A stretch of 64,000 nucleotides of DNA from Phycicoccus sp. Root101 (lineage in GTDB: Bacteria; Actinomycetota; Actinomycetes; Actinomycetales; Dermatophilaceae): NCBI RefSeq assembly GCF_001426245.1, contig NZ_LMCM01000005.1:62001-126000 (forward strand). The letters run 5' to 3'. Positions within the stretch are counted from its first letter, which is position 1; the number at the start of each line of letters is the position of its first letter. The position numbers and the translations under genes are program-made. Below the pieces are notes generated by a model. It did not search any database. It was not told the DNA's origin and was given only the letters and a program-made list of their open reading frames with translations. This document shows positions 32,670-40,984 of this stretch, piece by piece.

Positions 32670-34073
32670 ATGCCGACTCCTTACGAGCGGCCCGTCCCCC
32701 CACAGGAGGCGAGGGCCGCAGAACGCCGCGCCGCCCGCCGCGTCCTCACCCGCCCCGCCGAGGGCAAGGTGATCGCCGGCGTGAGCGCCGGACTGGCCGA
32801 GCACCTGGGCTGGTCCGTGCGCTGGATCCGCGTGCTGTTCGTCGTGCTGTCGATCCCCACGGGCGCCGGGCTGGTGGCCTACGTGTTCCTGTGGGCCCTG
32901 ACGCCGCTGTCCCGGGGCGGGTTGGTCAACGGCCAGCGCCCCACCATGGACCCGGCCGACCCGGTGGGCGAGACGGGAGGTCCCGGTGGCGGTGCCCCCG
33001 TGGGTGCTCCGGTGGGGGCCCTGCCCGAGGCCGAGCGAGACGCCACGCGGGTGCTGCTCGTCGGTGGCCTCATGCTGGCCGTCGGTCTCGTCGTCGTGGC
33101 CCAGAACGCCGGCCTCAACGCGCGTCTCGGCATCCTGCTGCCCCTGCTCGTCGTCGCGGCCGGTGCGGTGCTGGCGTGGTCGCAGCTCGACGAGCGACAG
33201 CGGGGGCGGTGGCTCGGGGACGGTTCCGGGACCGGCCGGTTCAGTGCGGCACGACTCGTCTTCGGTGGGGTGCTGGCGCTTGCGGGCCTGGTCATCATGG
33301 CCACCCGTGGTCGGTCGCTCGAGGCCATCTGGGACATCGGTGCCGCCGTGGTCGCCGTGCTCGCCGGAGTGGCGCTCATCGCCGCACCCTGGGGCCTGAG
33401 CCTCTGGTCGGACCTGCGGCACGAGCAGGCCGAACGCGCTCGCGCCACCGAGCGCGCAGACATCGCCGCCCACCTGCACGACTCCGTCCTGCAGACGCTG
33501 GCCCTGATCCAGCGCAAGGCCGACGACCCCGCCGCCGTCACCCAGCTCGCCCGCGCGCAGGAGCGTGAGCTGCGGTCCTGGTTGTATGCCGGACCCACCG
33601 ACAGCGATGCGACGCTCGCCGCCGCCGTGGCCGAGGTGGCCCACGAGGTCGAGGACCTGCACGGCACACCCATCGACCTGGTTGCGACCGGCGACCGGCC
33701 GCTCGACGACGGCGGCCTGGCCCTGTCCCGGGCGGTGCGCGAGGCGCTGCTCAACGCCGTCCGGCACGGTGCGGCGCCGGTGTCCCTCTACCTCGAGGTG
33801 GGTCCGTCCGGCGTCGAGGCGTTCGTCCGCGACCACGGACCCGGGTTCGAGCTCGAGGAGGTGCCCGACGACCGCCTCGGCGTCCGCCAGTCGATCCTCG
33901 GCCGGATGGACCGGCACGGCGGCACCGCCCGGGTCCGCCGACTCGAGCACGGCACCGAGGTCGTGCTCACCCTCCCTCCGGTGCCTGCGACCCCGCCGCC
34001 CACCGCACCACCGCCGCCCACCGCACCGCCGCCGTCCCAGCCCGTCCCAGAGGAGACCCGTGAACACGCCTGA
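32670..34073 (+). CDS. PspC-fused sensor histidine kinase (LiaS/DesK type)
   Basis: 467 residues. A PspC domain (about 28-80, KVIAGVSAGLAEHLGWSVRW) is fused to four further membrane helices (about 127-146, 152-170, 193-212, 222-242). A HisKA_3 dimerisation helix with phospho-acceptor His270 in ADIAAHLHDSVLQ follows. The ATPase has N-box EALLNAVRHG and G1-box RDHGPGFELEEV. The end is a low-complexity Pro/Ala/Thr tail. It should sense envelope state through the PspC/membrane part and phosphorylate the response regulator that overlaps its 3' end by 14 bases. Confidence 0.9.
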   Translation: MPTPYERPVPPQEARAAERRAARRVLTRPAEGKVIAGVSAGLAEHLGWSVRWIRVLFVVLSIPTGAGLVAYVFLWALTPLSRGGLVNGQRPTMDPADPVGETGGPGGGAPVGAPVGALPEAERDATRVLLVGGLMLAVGLVVVAQNAGLNARLGILLPLLVVAAGAVLAWSQLDERQRGRWLGDGSGTGRFSAARLVFGGVLALAGLVIMATRGRSLEAIWDIGAAVVAVLAGVALIAAPWGLSLWSDLRHEQAERARATERADIAAHLHDSVLQTLALIQRKADDPAAVTQLARAQERELRSWLYAGPTDSDATLAAAVAEVAHEVEDLHGTPIDLVATGDRPLDDGGLALSRAVREALLNAVRHGAAPVSLYLEVGPSGVEAFVRDHGPGFELEEVPDDRLGVRQSILGRMDRHGGTARVRRLEHGTEVVLTLPPVPATPPPTAPPPPTAPPPSQPVPEETREHA

Positions 34074-34740
34074 CCGCAAGCCCGTCGAGGTCGTGCTCGT
34101 CGACGACCACCGGATGTTCCGTTCCGGGGTCAAGGCCGAGCTGGGCGACGCGGTGTCCATCGTGGGCGAGGCGCCCGACGTCGACACCGCCATCGCCGTG
34201 ATCCGTCAGACCAAGCCGCCCGTGGTCCTCCTGGACGTCCACCTGCCCGGGGGCAACGGCAACGGTGGGGTGGACGTCCTGCACGGGTGCCGCGGGCTCG
34301 AGACCACCGCCGGCCAGCCAGTGCGGTTCCTCGCCCTGTCGGTCTCCGACGCCGCCGAAGACGTCATCGCGGTGATCCGCGCCGGTGCGCGCGGGTACGT
34401 GACCAAGACGATCAGCGCCACCGACCTCACTCGCGCCATCCAGCGGGTGGCCGACGGGGACGCGGTGTTCTCGCCGCGGCTGGCGGGCTTCGTGCTCGAC
34501 GCGTTCGGGGCGGCCGCGGGCGAGATCGCCGAGGTCGACGAGGAGCTCGACCGCCTCTCGGCCCGTGAGCGCGAGGTGATGCGGCTCATCGCCCGCGGCT
34601 ACCAGTACAAGGAGGTGGCCAAGGAGCTCTTCATCTCCGTCAAGACCGTCGAGACCCACGTCTCCTCGGTGCTGCGCAAGCTCCAGCTGTCCTCGCGCCA
34701 CGAGCTCACGGCCTGGGCGATGGGCCGCCGCCTGCTCTGA
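34060..34740 (+). CDS. NarL/LiaR-type response regulator
   Basis: 226 residues. The receiver domain has the acidic pair VLVDDHRMF (Asp15, Asp16), phospho-acceptor Asp59 in VVLLDVHLPGG, Thr/Ser in LALSVSD and Lys116 in YVTKT. The C-terminal LuxR helix-turn-helix is LSAREREVMRLIARGYQYKE followed by VKTVETHVSSVLRKL. AGGAG four bases before GTG 34060 lies inside the kinase gene, so kinase and regulator are coupled. The PspC/LiaF-like operon across the divergent promoter is its likeliest target. Confidence 0.93.
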   Translation: MNTPDRKPVEVVLVDDHRMFRSGVKAELGDAVSIVGEAPDVDTAIAVIRQTKPPVVLLDVHLPGGNGNGGVDVLHGCRGLETTAGQPVRFLALSVSDAAEDVIAVIRAGARGYVTKTISATDLTRAIQRVADGDAVFSPRLAGFVLDAFGAAAGEIAEVDEELDRLSAREREVMRLIARGYQYKEVAKELFISVKTVETHVSSVLRKLQLSSRHELTAWAMGRRLL

Positions 34741-34758
34741 CGGCGACCCATCTGGGGG

Positions 34759-35265
34759 CTAGAGCTGGACGGTCTCGTTGTCGCCCACGTCCGGACGGTC
34801 GCCCGTCACCTTGCTCTTCACGAGGGCGATGACGCTGGCCACCTTGCCGCCGGGGGTGTCCCAGTACTCCGCGGTCTCGGTGCTGACCTTGAGCAGGACC
34901 ACGTCGGGGTCCTCCGGGCCGTTGGCGAACCACGCCTCGGCGAACGGGTTCCACAGCTCCTTGTTCTTCGCGACGTCGCGGACGACCTCGGCGGTGCCGG
35001 AGACGGACACCCACGAGGACGAACCGGCGTACCCGATGTTCACGCGCGGGTCGGCCTGCACCTCGGACACCTTGGGGGAGGCGGCCGAGGCGAAGAACCA
35101 CAGGTCGCCGTCGAACTCGACCTCCTGCGTGGCCATCGGGCGGCTGACGATGGCGCCGTCGGGCCCGATCGTCGTGAACATGCACGTGCGCTCGTCCTTG
35201 ACGAGGTCGCGCACCTTGGCGACGGAGTCGGGGTCGTGCGTCGGGGTCTGCTGCGATTGGGTCAC
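34759..35265 (-). CDS. Pyridoxamine-5'-phosphate-oxidase-fold general stress protein
   Basis: 168 residues. VAKVRDLVKDERTCMFTTIG, then SRPMATQEVEFDGDLWFF and VNIGYAGSSSWVSVSGTAEV, follow the split-barrel flavin-binding family of general-stress-protein-26-like proteins; the C-terminal W-x-T-P-G-G is also typical. It probably binds FMN or F420 and reduces an unknown substrate. GTG 35265 has AAGGA seven bases upstream; ATG 35286 also lies in frame. Convergent with the response regulator. Confidence 0.8.
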   Translation of the reverse strand: MTQSQQTPTHDPDSVAKVRDLVKDERTCMFTTIGPDGAIVSRPMATQEVEFDGDLWFFASAASPKVSEVQADPRVNIGYAGSSSWVSVSGTAEVVRDVAKNKELWNPFAEAWFANGPEDPDVVLLKVSTETAEYWDTPGGKVASVIALVKSKVTGDRPDVGDNETVQL

Positions 35266-35398
35266 GGGTACGTCCTTCGTCGGCATCTGCCCTGCTCAGG
35301 GGCCTGTGCTTCGACGCTAACCCGCGGGCCGCGAGGCGGCACCTCCTGCAGCCGTCGCAGCGCAGACCGCGGTCCGGCCGGTCCACCGTGGGCGCCGA

Positions 35399-35404
35399 TA
35401 GGAT
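35399..35404 (+). promoter_or_regulatory. Leaderless-type -10 for the small membrane protein
   Basis: TAGGAT ends six bases before ATG 35411. Confidence 0.5.
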
Positions 35405-35410
35405 CCACGT

Positions 35411-35767
35411 ATGCAGCTCGTGTACGACCTCGTCGTCGTTGCCCACCTCCTCGGCATGGCCGCCCTCGTCGGTGGTTGGCTGGTGCTGCTGGCGGGCGCC
35501 GGCTCCACGAGCGTCATGGCGTGGGGTGCTCGAGCGCAGCTCGTCACCGGGCTCGTCCTCGTGGGGCTCGCCGAGGGCGTGAGCTCGCTCGACGAGAACC
35601 TCAACCACACCAAGATCGGCGTCAAGCTGCTCATCGCGATCGCGGCCCTGGCCCTCGTGGAGATCGGTCGGGCCCGGACCAAGCGCGCACAGGACGGCGC
35701 GGGGCTCGTGCGCGCCGCCGGGGCCCTCGGCGCCCTCAACGTCGTCGTCGCGGCCGTCTGGAGCTGA
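35411..35767 (+). CDS. Small four-helix membrane protein
   Basis: 118 residues, nearly all hydrophobic. Helices lie at about 4-28, 33-55, 70-87 and 101-117, with LDENLNHTKIGVKLL between helices 2 and 3 and a basic patch EIGRARTKRA between 3 and 4. His12 and His66 are within or beside helices. Similar small actinobacterial membrane proteins are annotated only as hypothetical. The promoter is of the leaderless type. It converges with dinB, six bases apart. Confidence 0.65.
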   Translation: MQLVYDLVVVAHLLGMAALVGGWLVLLAGAGSTSVMAWGARAQLVTGLVLVGLAEGVSSLDENLNHTKIGVKLLIAIAALALVEIGRARTKRAQDGAGLVRAAGALGALNVVVAAVWS

Positions 35768-35773
35768 CGCCCC

Positions 35774-36880
35774 TCAGCGGGCGGGCGGGCCCCCGCGACC
35801 GACGGTGCGCGGTGGGTCGTAGCCACCCTCGGGCGGCACCATCTCCGCCCTCACCCCGAGCAGCCTGATCGGCCGGTCGTCGCCCAGTGCCCGCAGCAGC
35901 TCGAGCGCGGTCGTGGCGATGACCGTGGCGTCGAACGTCGGCTCGGCGAGCCTGCGGATCCGGGTCGTCGTGAAGAACGGCGCGAAGCGCACCTTGAGGT
36001 GCACCCGCACGCACGCGCGGTCCTCGCGGCGGATGTCCTCGACGACCTGGTCGGCGAGGGCGTGCACGGCGTCCGAGATCTCCTGCGGCTCCACGAGGTT
36101 GGTCTGGTAGGTCGTCTCGCGTCCGTGGGCCCGGGCGATCCACGGAGTGTCGTCGACGGTGGTCGTGCCGGCGCCCTGTCCGAGCCGGCGGTAGTGCGGT
36201 CCCATCGACGGGCCGAACTCGCTCGCCAGCACCGCCTCGTCGGCCGTGGCCAGGTCGTGCACCGTCGCGATGCCGTGGGCGGCAAGCCTGGCGGCGATGC
36301 GGGACCCGACGCCCCACAGGGCATCCGTCGGGCGCGCCCCCATCACCTCGAACCAGTTGTCACGCGTCAGCTCGAACACCCCGCGCGGCTTGCCGAAGTC
36401 GGTGGCGATCTTGGCGCGCACCGTCGTGTCGCCGACCCCGACCGAGCAGTGCAGGTCGGTCCGTTCGAGCACCGCGGCCTGGATCGACCGGGCCACCGCC
36501 CACGGGTCGTCGGTCTCGATGCCGACGAACGCCTCGTCCCACCCGAGCACCTGGACGACCGCCCCGGGAACGGCCTTGAGGGTGGCCATCACCTCGGCTG
36601 ACGCGGCGTCGTAGGCGGGTCCGTCGACGGCGAGCACGACGGCCTCCGGGCACTTGCGGACGGCGAGCTTGAGCGGCATGCCGGAGTGGACGCCGAAGGC
36701 GCGCGCCTCGTAGGAGGCGGTGGACACCACGGCCCGCTCGGTGGGGTCGCCGCGTCCGCCGACGATGACGGGCAGGCCTGCGAGCTCCGGGCGGCGCAGG
36801 ATCTCCACCGCCGCGATGAACTGGTCGAGGTCGACGTGCAGGACCCAGGGCCGGGCGGCGGGCTGGACCTCGGGTGCCAT
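35774..36880 (-). CDS. dinB: DNA polymerase IV (Y-family)
   Basis: 368 residues. HVDLDQFIAAVEILRRPEL holds the first catalytic Asp (about 17) and VLGWDEAFVG the second acidic pair (Asp115-Glu116). KLAVRKCPEA and VSTASYEARAFGV are finger-region motifs. GARPTDALWGVGSRIAARLA is the helix-hairpin-helix, followed by the little-finger domain. It should synthesise across lesions with low fidelity. The catalytic block reads GWDEAFVG rather than SIDEAYLD, so this is a divergent branch. ATG 36880 has AGGATGGG upstream. No beta-clamp motif is evident at the C-terminus (GRGGPPAR). Confidence 0.9.
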   Translation of the reverse strand: MAPEVQPAARPWVLHVDLDQFIAAVEILRRPELAGLPVIVGGRGDPTERAVVSTASYEARAFGVHSGMPLKLAVRKCPEAVVLAVDGPAYDAASAEVMATLKAVPGAVVQVLGWDEAFVGIETDDPWAVARSIQAAVLERTDLHCSVGVGDTTVRAKIATDFGKPRGVFELTRDNWFEVMGARPTDALWGVGSRIAARLAAHGIATVHDLATADEAVLASEFGPSMGPHYRRLGQGAGTTTVDDTPWIARAHGRETTYQTNLVEPQEISDAVHALADQVVEDIRREDRACVRVHLKVRFAPFFTTTRIRRLAEPTFDATVIATTALELLRALGDDRPIRLLGVRAEMVPPEGGYDPPRTVGRGGPPAR

Positions 36881-36911
36881 GGGCCCATCCTGCCCGGAGG
36901 GGGTGACGGTG

Positions 36912-37895
36912 TCAGGGGACCAGCAGCAGCTTGCCCCTGGTGCGGCGGCCCTCGAGGTCGTCGTAGGCGGTGGCGGCGTCGGAGAGGGCGTAGCGGCCGC
37001 CGACGTCGATGGCGAGGCGTCCGGCCGCGATGTCACCGAGCACGGAGGTGCCTCGCTCGAGCAGCTCCTCACGCGTCTGGAGGTAGCTGCCCAGGGTCGG
37101 TCGGGTGACGAACAGCGAGCCACCCGTGTTGAGCCGCTGGAGGTCGAACGGCGGCACCTGACCGCTGGCGCCGCCGAAGAGCACCATCATCCCGCGCGGG
37201 CGCAGCGAGGCGAGCGAGGCGTCGAACGTGGACTTGCCGACGCCGTCGTAGGCGACGTCGACCCCATTGTCCCCGTTGGCCTTTCGCACCTCGGCGGCGA
37301 GGTCGTCGACGTCGCTGTAGTTGATGGTGGCGTCGGCGCCGAGAGCCTTCGCGATCTCCAGCTTGTCGGCCGAACCCGCCGTCGCAACCACCCGGCCACC
37401 CTTGGCCTTGACCATCTGCACGAGCAGCTGGCCGACCCCGCCCGCTGCTGCGTGCACCAGGGCCACGGTGCCCGGCCCCACGGCATACGTGGAGTTGACG
37501 AGGTAGTGCGCCGTCATGCCCTGGAGCATGGCGGCCGCGGCGACGTCGAGGTCGACCCCGTCGGGGACGGGCACGAGCGAGTCGACCGCCCGGTTGGCGA
37601 CCTTCGCGGCGGACCCGAGGCCGGAGCCCCAGGCGACGCGGTCGCCGACGGCGACTCCGGTCACCCCCTCGCCCAGCGCGGTCACCGTGCCGGCGCCCTC
37701 GGAGCAGGCGACGTACGGGGTGTCCATGGGGTAGACGCCCTGGCGCTGGTAGACGTCGATGAAGTTGACGCCGACCGCTGCCACCTCGACGTGCACCTCA
37801 CCCCCGCCGGGCGGTGGGACGTCCCACTCCCGCACCTCGAGGACCGAGGAGTCGCCGTGCCGGGGGACCACGAGGGCGGGAGTGGTGGAAGCCAT
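36912..37895 (-). CDS. NADPH:quinone oxidoreductase-like protein (zeta-crystallin type MDR)
   Basis: 327 residues. The GroES-like N-terminal domain (VGVNFIDVYQRQGVYPM) lacks zinc ligands, as in quinone oxidoreductases. The cofactor motif is AAAGGVGQLLVQ (about 150), followed by KGGRVVATAGSADKLEIAKALGADATINY and the usual C-terminal GRYALSDAATAYDDLEGRRTRGKLLL. It probably reduces quinones or enones with NADPH. The ATG is preceded by AGGGAG and by a TAGCGT -10, whose first three bases are the stop of the remnant described next to it. Confidence 0.9.
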   Translation of the reverse strand: MASTTPALVVPRHGDSSVLEVREWDVPPPGGGEVHVEVAAVGVNFIDVYQRQGVYPMDTPYVACSEGAGTVTALGEGVTGVAVGDRVAWGSGLGSAAKVANRAVDSLVPVPDGVDLDVAAAAMLQGMTAHYLVNSTYAVGPGTVALVHAAAGGVGQLLVQMVKAKGGRVVATAGSADKLEIAKALGADATINYSDVDDLAAEVRKANGDNGVDVAYDGVGKSTFDASLASLRPRGMMVLFGGASGQVPPFDLQRLNTGGSLFVTRPTLGSYLQTREELLERGTSVLGDIAAGRLAIDVGGRYALSDAATAYDDLEGRRTRGKLLLVP

Positions 37896-37902
37896 GCTCC
37901 CT

Positions 37903-37908
37903 ACGCTA
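37903..37908 (-). promoter_or_regulatory. -10 of the quinone oxidoreductase gene
   Basis: TAGCGT ends seven bases before ATG 37895. Confidence 0.45.
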
Positions 37909-37992
37909 GGCGAGCGCCTTCTGGTAGGCGACCAGGGCCTTGACCGGAGCCTTGCGGGCCCTGCTGCCGCTCGAACCCGGGGCGGCACAGCG
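37906..37992 (-). pseudogene. Lys/Ala-rich coding remnant in frame after the acetyltransferase stop
   Basis: Directly after the TGA of the acetyltransferase (37993-37995) and in the same frame, 28 codons run to a TAG at 37906. They end with RARKAPVKALVAYQKALA. Four AAG lysines and regular G/C third positions look like true coding, but there is no ATG, GTG or TTG in frame. It is either the 3' remnant of a lost gene or a stop-codon readthrough tail. Confidence 0.35.
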
Positions 37993-38568
37993 TCAGGCGC
38001 CGGTCTCGATCCAGTAGCGCCGCTTCCCGCTCTGCTCGCGCTCGAAGCGTCCCCCGTTGGCCTCGATCGTGCGCGCCGAGGCCGTGTTGTCGAGGTCGCA
38101 GGTGACGAGCAGCCGGTCGATCCCGCGGGTGGCTGCGATCGGGATGACCTGCCGCAACGCGTCGCTGGCGAACCCTCGCCGCCGTGCTCCGGGCCGCACG
38201 CCGTAGCCGATGTGGCCGCCGATGCTCGCGAGCAGGGGGTGGTCGATCCGGTGCCGCAGCGAGATCGACCCGACGTACTCGTCCGGCCGCTCGGGGTCCT
38301 CCATCCACCAGTAGGTCGCGGTCGACCAGCCCGGAGGGCGCAGGCTCGCCTCGTCGGCGTCCCCGACGCGGTTGGCGACCAGGCGCTCGAACTCTGCCGG
38401 GTCGTCCAGTGCCTCGCGGGTGAACACCACCCCGGGGAAGTCGCCTTCGGCGGGCCAGTTGACGATCCCGTCGTAGGTCGCCTCCCCGGCGGCGCGGAAC
38501 TCGTCAGCCGCCTCGAGGAACGAGCGGTGGAACCGGACGTGCGGGGTCGCCAGAGGCACCATCCGCAT
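37993..38568 (-). CDS. GNAT-family N-acetyltransferase (paralogue 1)
   Basis: 191 residues. [13 protein letters not shown] is beta4. [20 protein letters not shown] is the acetyl-CoA pyrophosphate loop (R-x-x-G-x-A equivalent) followed by [19 protein letters not shown], the typical GNAT end. The N-terminus ([15 protein letters not shown]) aligns with the paralogue at 42428-42994. Acceptor unknown. ATG 38568 or 38562; the gene begins within the glycosylase gene (about 65-base overlap), so both are on one transcript. Confidence 0.85.
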   Translation of the reverse strand: MRMVPLATPHVRFHRSFLEAADEFRAAGEATYDGIVNWPAEGDFPGVVFTREALDDPAEFERLVANRVGDADEASLRPPGWSTATYWWMEDPERPDEYVGSISLRHRIDHPLLASIGGHIGYGVRPGARRRGFASDALRQVIPIAATRGIDRLLVTCDLDNTASARTIEANGGRFEREQSGKRRYWIETGA

Positions 38569-39394
38569 ACTCTCCCAACCGGTTGATGACGGCGTCCAGC
38601 ATCGGCTCGGTGAGCTTGCCGGTGAAGGTGTTCTGCTGGCTCACGTGGTAGCTCCCGACGAGCCGCACCTTGCGCCCAGCCGGCGTCCTGAGCAGCGCCT
38701 CGGCGCCGTGGCCGAACCGCGGCTTGGGCCGGGGCACCTCCCACCCCGACCGCCGGGCGCTCCCCAGGAACGCGTCCCACCCGATCGCCCCCAGCGCGAG
38801 GACGGCACGCAGCCGCGGCGCTGCCAGGGCCAGGTCGCGGTCCAGCCACGGGGCACAGGTCGCCTTCTCGACGGTGGTCGGCTTGTTGTCGGGTGGTGCG
38901 CAGCGGACCGCCGCGACGATGCGCAGGTTCGTCAGGACCAGTCCGTCGCCGGAGGCCCACGACGTCGGCTGGTTGGCGTACCCACCGCGGTGCAACGCGG
39001 CATACAGCCAGTCCCCGGACCGGTCGCCGGTGAACATGCGGCCGGTGCGGTTGGTGCCGTTGGCCGCAGGGGCGAGACCCACGACGAGGACCTGCGCGTC
39101 GGGGTCCCCGAAGCCGGGTCCCGGACGGCCCCAGTAGGGCTGGTCCGCGAACGACGCGCGCCGGCCGGTCGTGGCCACCGACTCCCGCCACTGCACGAGG
39201 CGCGGGCACGCGCGGCACACGCTCACCCGCGCGTCGAGCTCGGCGACGTCGGTGGCGGTGGTGGCCAGGCGCGCCACGTCATCGGGGGACGAGGCGACCG
39301 GGGTGTGCGGCGTCGCGGGGTCGCCGGGCCACCCCGTGCCGGGTGGCACGGGGGAGTCGAACGGCTGCCCGGTGACGGGGTGCGAGTCGCCCAC
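38504..39394 (-). CDS. Uracil-DNA glycosylase, family 5-like (UdgB)
   Basis: 296 residues. [12 protein letters not shown] and a later CAPWL contribute cysteines for the 4Fe-4S cluster found in family 4/5 enzymes. [20 protein letters not shown] is the UdgB active-site block, where the usual catalytic Asp is replaced by Ala, as in family 5. [12 protein letters not shown] is the DNA-intercalating loop with His. It excises uracil and other deaminated bases. GTG 39394 is six bases from TACCGT, matching the leaderless pattern. Confidence 0.88.
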   Translation of the reverse strand: MGDSHPVTGQPFDSPVPPGTGWPGDPATPHTPVASSPDDVARLATTATDVAELDARVSVCRACPRLVQWRESVATTGRRASFADQPYWGRPGPGFGDPDAQVLVVGLAPAANGTNRTGRMFTGDRSGDWLYAALHRGGYANQPTSWASGDGLVLTNLRIVAAVRCAPPDNKPTTVEKATCAPWLDRDLALAAPRLRAVLALGAIGWDAFLGSARRSGWEVPRPKPRFGHGAEALLRTPAGRKVRLVGSYHVSQQNTFTGKLTEPMLDAVINRLGEYADGASGDPARPVPPLVPRGG

Positions 39395-39400
39395 GCGGCC

Positions 39401-39406
39401 ACGGTA
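39401..39406 (-). promoter_or_regulatory. Leaderless-type -10 for the glycosylase gene
   Basis: TACCGT ends six bases before GTG 39394. Confidence 0.5.
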
Positions 39407-39467
39407 GACGCGCAGGTGCCGGGGCGCTCGTCTGTCGCCCGCGCCCGGGTCGTGCCACCCTCGGGGC

Positions 39468-40808
39468 GTGGCCGAGGCGAGAGACGAACGCGGGTGGCTG
39501 GCGGTGGTCGCCGACCGGGCCTGGCCGGGGCGGCCCACCCGCTGGACCGACCTGCCCACCCGCCTGCGACCGACCCTCGCGTGGGTGCTGCGGCTGACCT
39601 CGGCCGCCGTCATCGCGTGGCTCATCGCGGGCCGGGTCACGGGCATCTCGACCGACCTCACGGCGCCGCTGACGGCTCTTCTGGTGGTCCAGGCGTCGGC
39701 GTTCTCCACGCTGCGGATGAGCGTGCTGCGCGTCGGTGCCGTCCTCACCGGGGTCCTGGTGGCCGTGGCGTTCTCGGCCCTGGCGGGGTTGTCGTGGTGG
39801 AGCCTGGCGGCCGTGATCGCTGCGTCGCTGGTGCTCGCCAAGGTCTTCCGGCTCGGGGAGCAGGCGCTGGAGGTCCCGATCAGCGCCATGCTCATCCTGG
39901 CCGTCGGGTCGGCGGACGTGGCGGCCGAGGCACGGGTCGCCCTGACCCTCGTCGGGGCGGCCGTGGGGGTCGTGTTCAACCTGCTGCTGCCGTCGGCCGT
40001 GCCGAGCGGCCGCGCGGGTTTGGCGGTGCTGCGCGTCGCGTACGCCATGGCGGACTGCCTGGACCGGGCCTCCCGGTCGATGGCCACCGACCGGCTGCGC
40101 CGCAGCGAGGTCGAGAGGTGGGCCGACGAGACGCGCGGGGTGGCCGCCCGGGTGGCAGAGGCGTCGGCGGTCGTGACGCAGGTCAAGGAGGGGCGCCGGT
40201 TCAACCCGCGGGCCCTGACGACGACCGACGTCGAGCCGGGGCTGCGGGAGGGCCTGGACCGGCTCGAGGCGAGCCTGCTGGCGATCCGGGCGCTGTTCAC
40301 GGTGATCCTCGCCGAGCTCCCGCCCGACGCCGACGGGGACGAGGCTGCCGGCGCGGCCGCGGACGACGCGTTCGACGAGGACGCCCGCCAGGCGCTCTCG
40401 GTGGTCCTGGCCGACGTGGCCGACTGCCTGCGCGCCTACGGGCGGCTCGTGCACGCCGAGGCCGGTGGGGCGCAGGAGCGTGCCGAGGAGGCGCTCGCGG
40501 AGAGCCTGGAGATCCTGCGGGAGACCCGCGCCATCCTCACCGAGCTCCTCACGAGCCGGCCGGAGGGGCGGGTCGAGCTGTGGCTGCTGCGGGGTTCGGT
40601 GCTGGCCGCGGTGGAGCAGGTGCTCGTGCAGCTCGACCTCGAGCGACGGGCCCGGCTGCGGGCCGCGTGGCAGCGGCCGACACCCATCTCGGTGGTCGCC
40701 CCACTGGTGCGCGACGCCCTGCCTGGCGCACGCACGCGGCGCCACGGCAGCTGGTCGGGCGCGCCCGACGCGGTCTCGGGCACGAGCACCACCCATCAGC
40801 CGCGCTGA
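39468..40808 (+). CDS. FUSC-family aromatic-acid-exporter-like membrane protein
   Basis: 446 residues. Five to six N-terminal membrane helices (about 40-170) include [20 protein letters not shown] and the conserved [15 protein letters not shown]. They are followed by a long cytoplasmic helical domain rich in Glu, Arg and Ala (about 190-410) without further membrane segments. This is the single-copy FUSC/ArAE layout. Export of aromatic acids is the family role; the substrate here is unknown. CACCCT lies six bases before GTG 39468. Confidence 0.78.
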   Translation: MAEARDERGWLAVVADRAWPGRPTRWTDLPTRLRPTLAWVLRLTSAAVIAWLIAGRVTGISTDLTAPLTALLVVQASAFSTLRMSVLRVGAVLTGVLVAVAFSALAGLSWWSLAAVIAASLVLAKVFRLGEQALEVPISAMLILAVGSADVAAEARVALTLVGAAVGVVFNLLLPSAVPSGRAGLAVLRVAYAMADCLDRASRSMATDRLRRSEVERWADETRGVAARVAEASAVVTQVKEGRRFNPRALTTTDVEPGLREGLDRLEASLLAIRALFTVILAELPPDADGDEAAGAAADDAFDEDARQALSVVLADVADCLRAYGRLVHAEAGGAQERAEEALAESLEILRETRAILTELLTSRPEGRVELWLLRGSVLAAVEQVLVQLDLERRARLRAAWQRPTPISVVAPLVRDALPGARTRRHGSWSGAPDAVSGTSTTHQPR

Positions 40809-40984
40809 CCCGCGAAGACTCCGCGCCGACCCGCGCTGACCTGCCTGACCTCCCCCCGATGTGCGGATCCCGGCGGTCCACCGGTGCCGTTTCCGGCGCG
40901 AATCGCCGCTGTCCGGCGAAGCCGGGGGCCATGCGTGCCGGATCCGGCGCTGGTCGTCCCCGCTGCCGGGTGGGCGGCCGAGCG

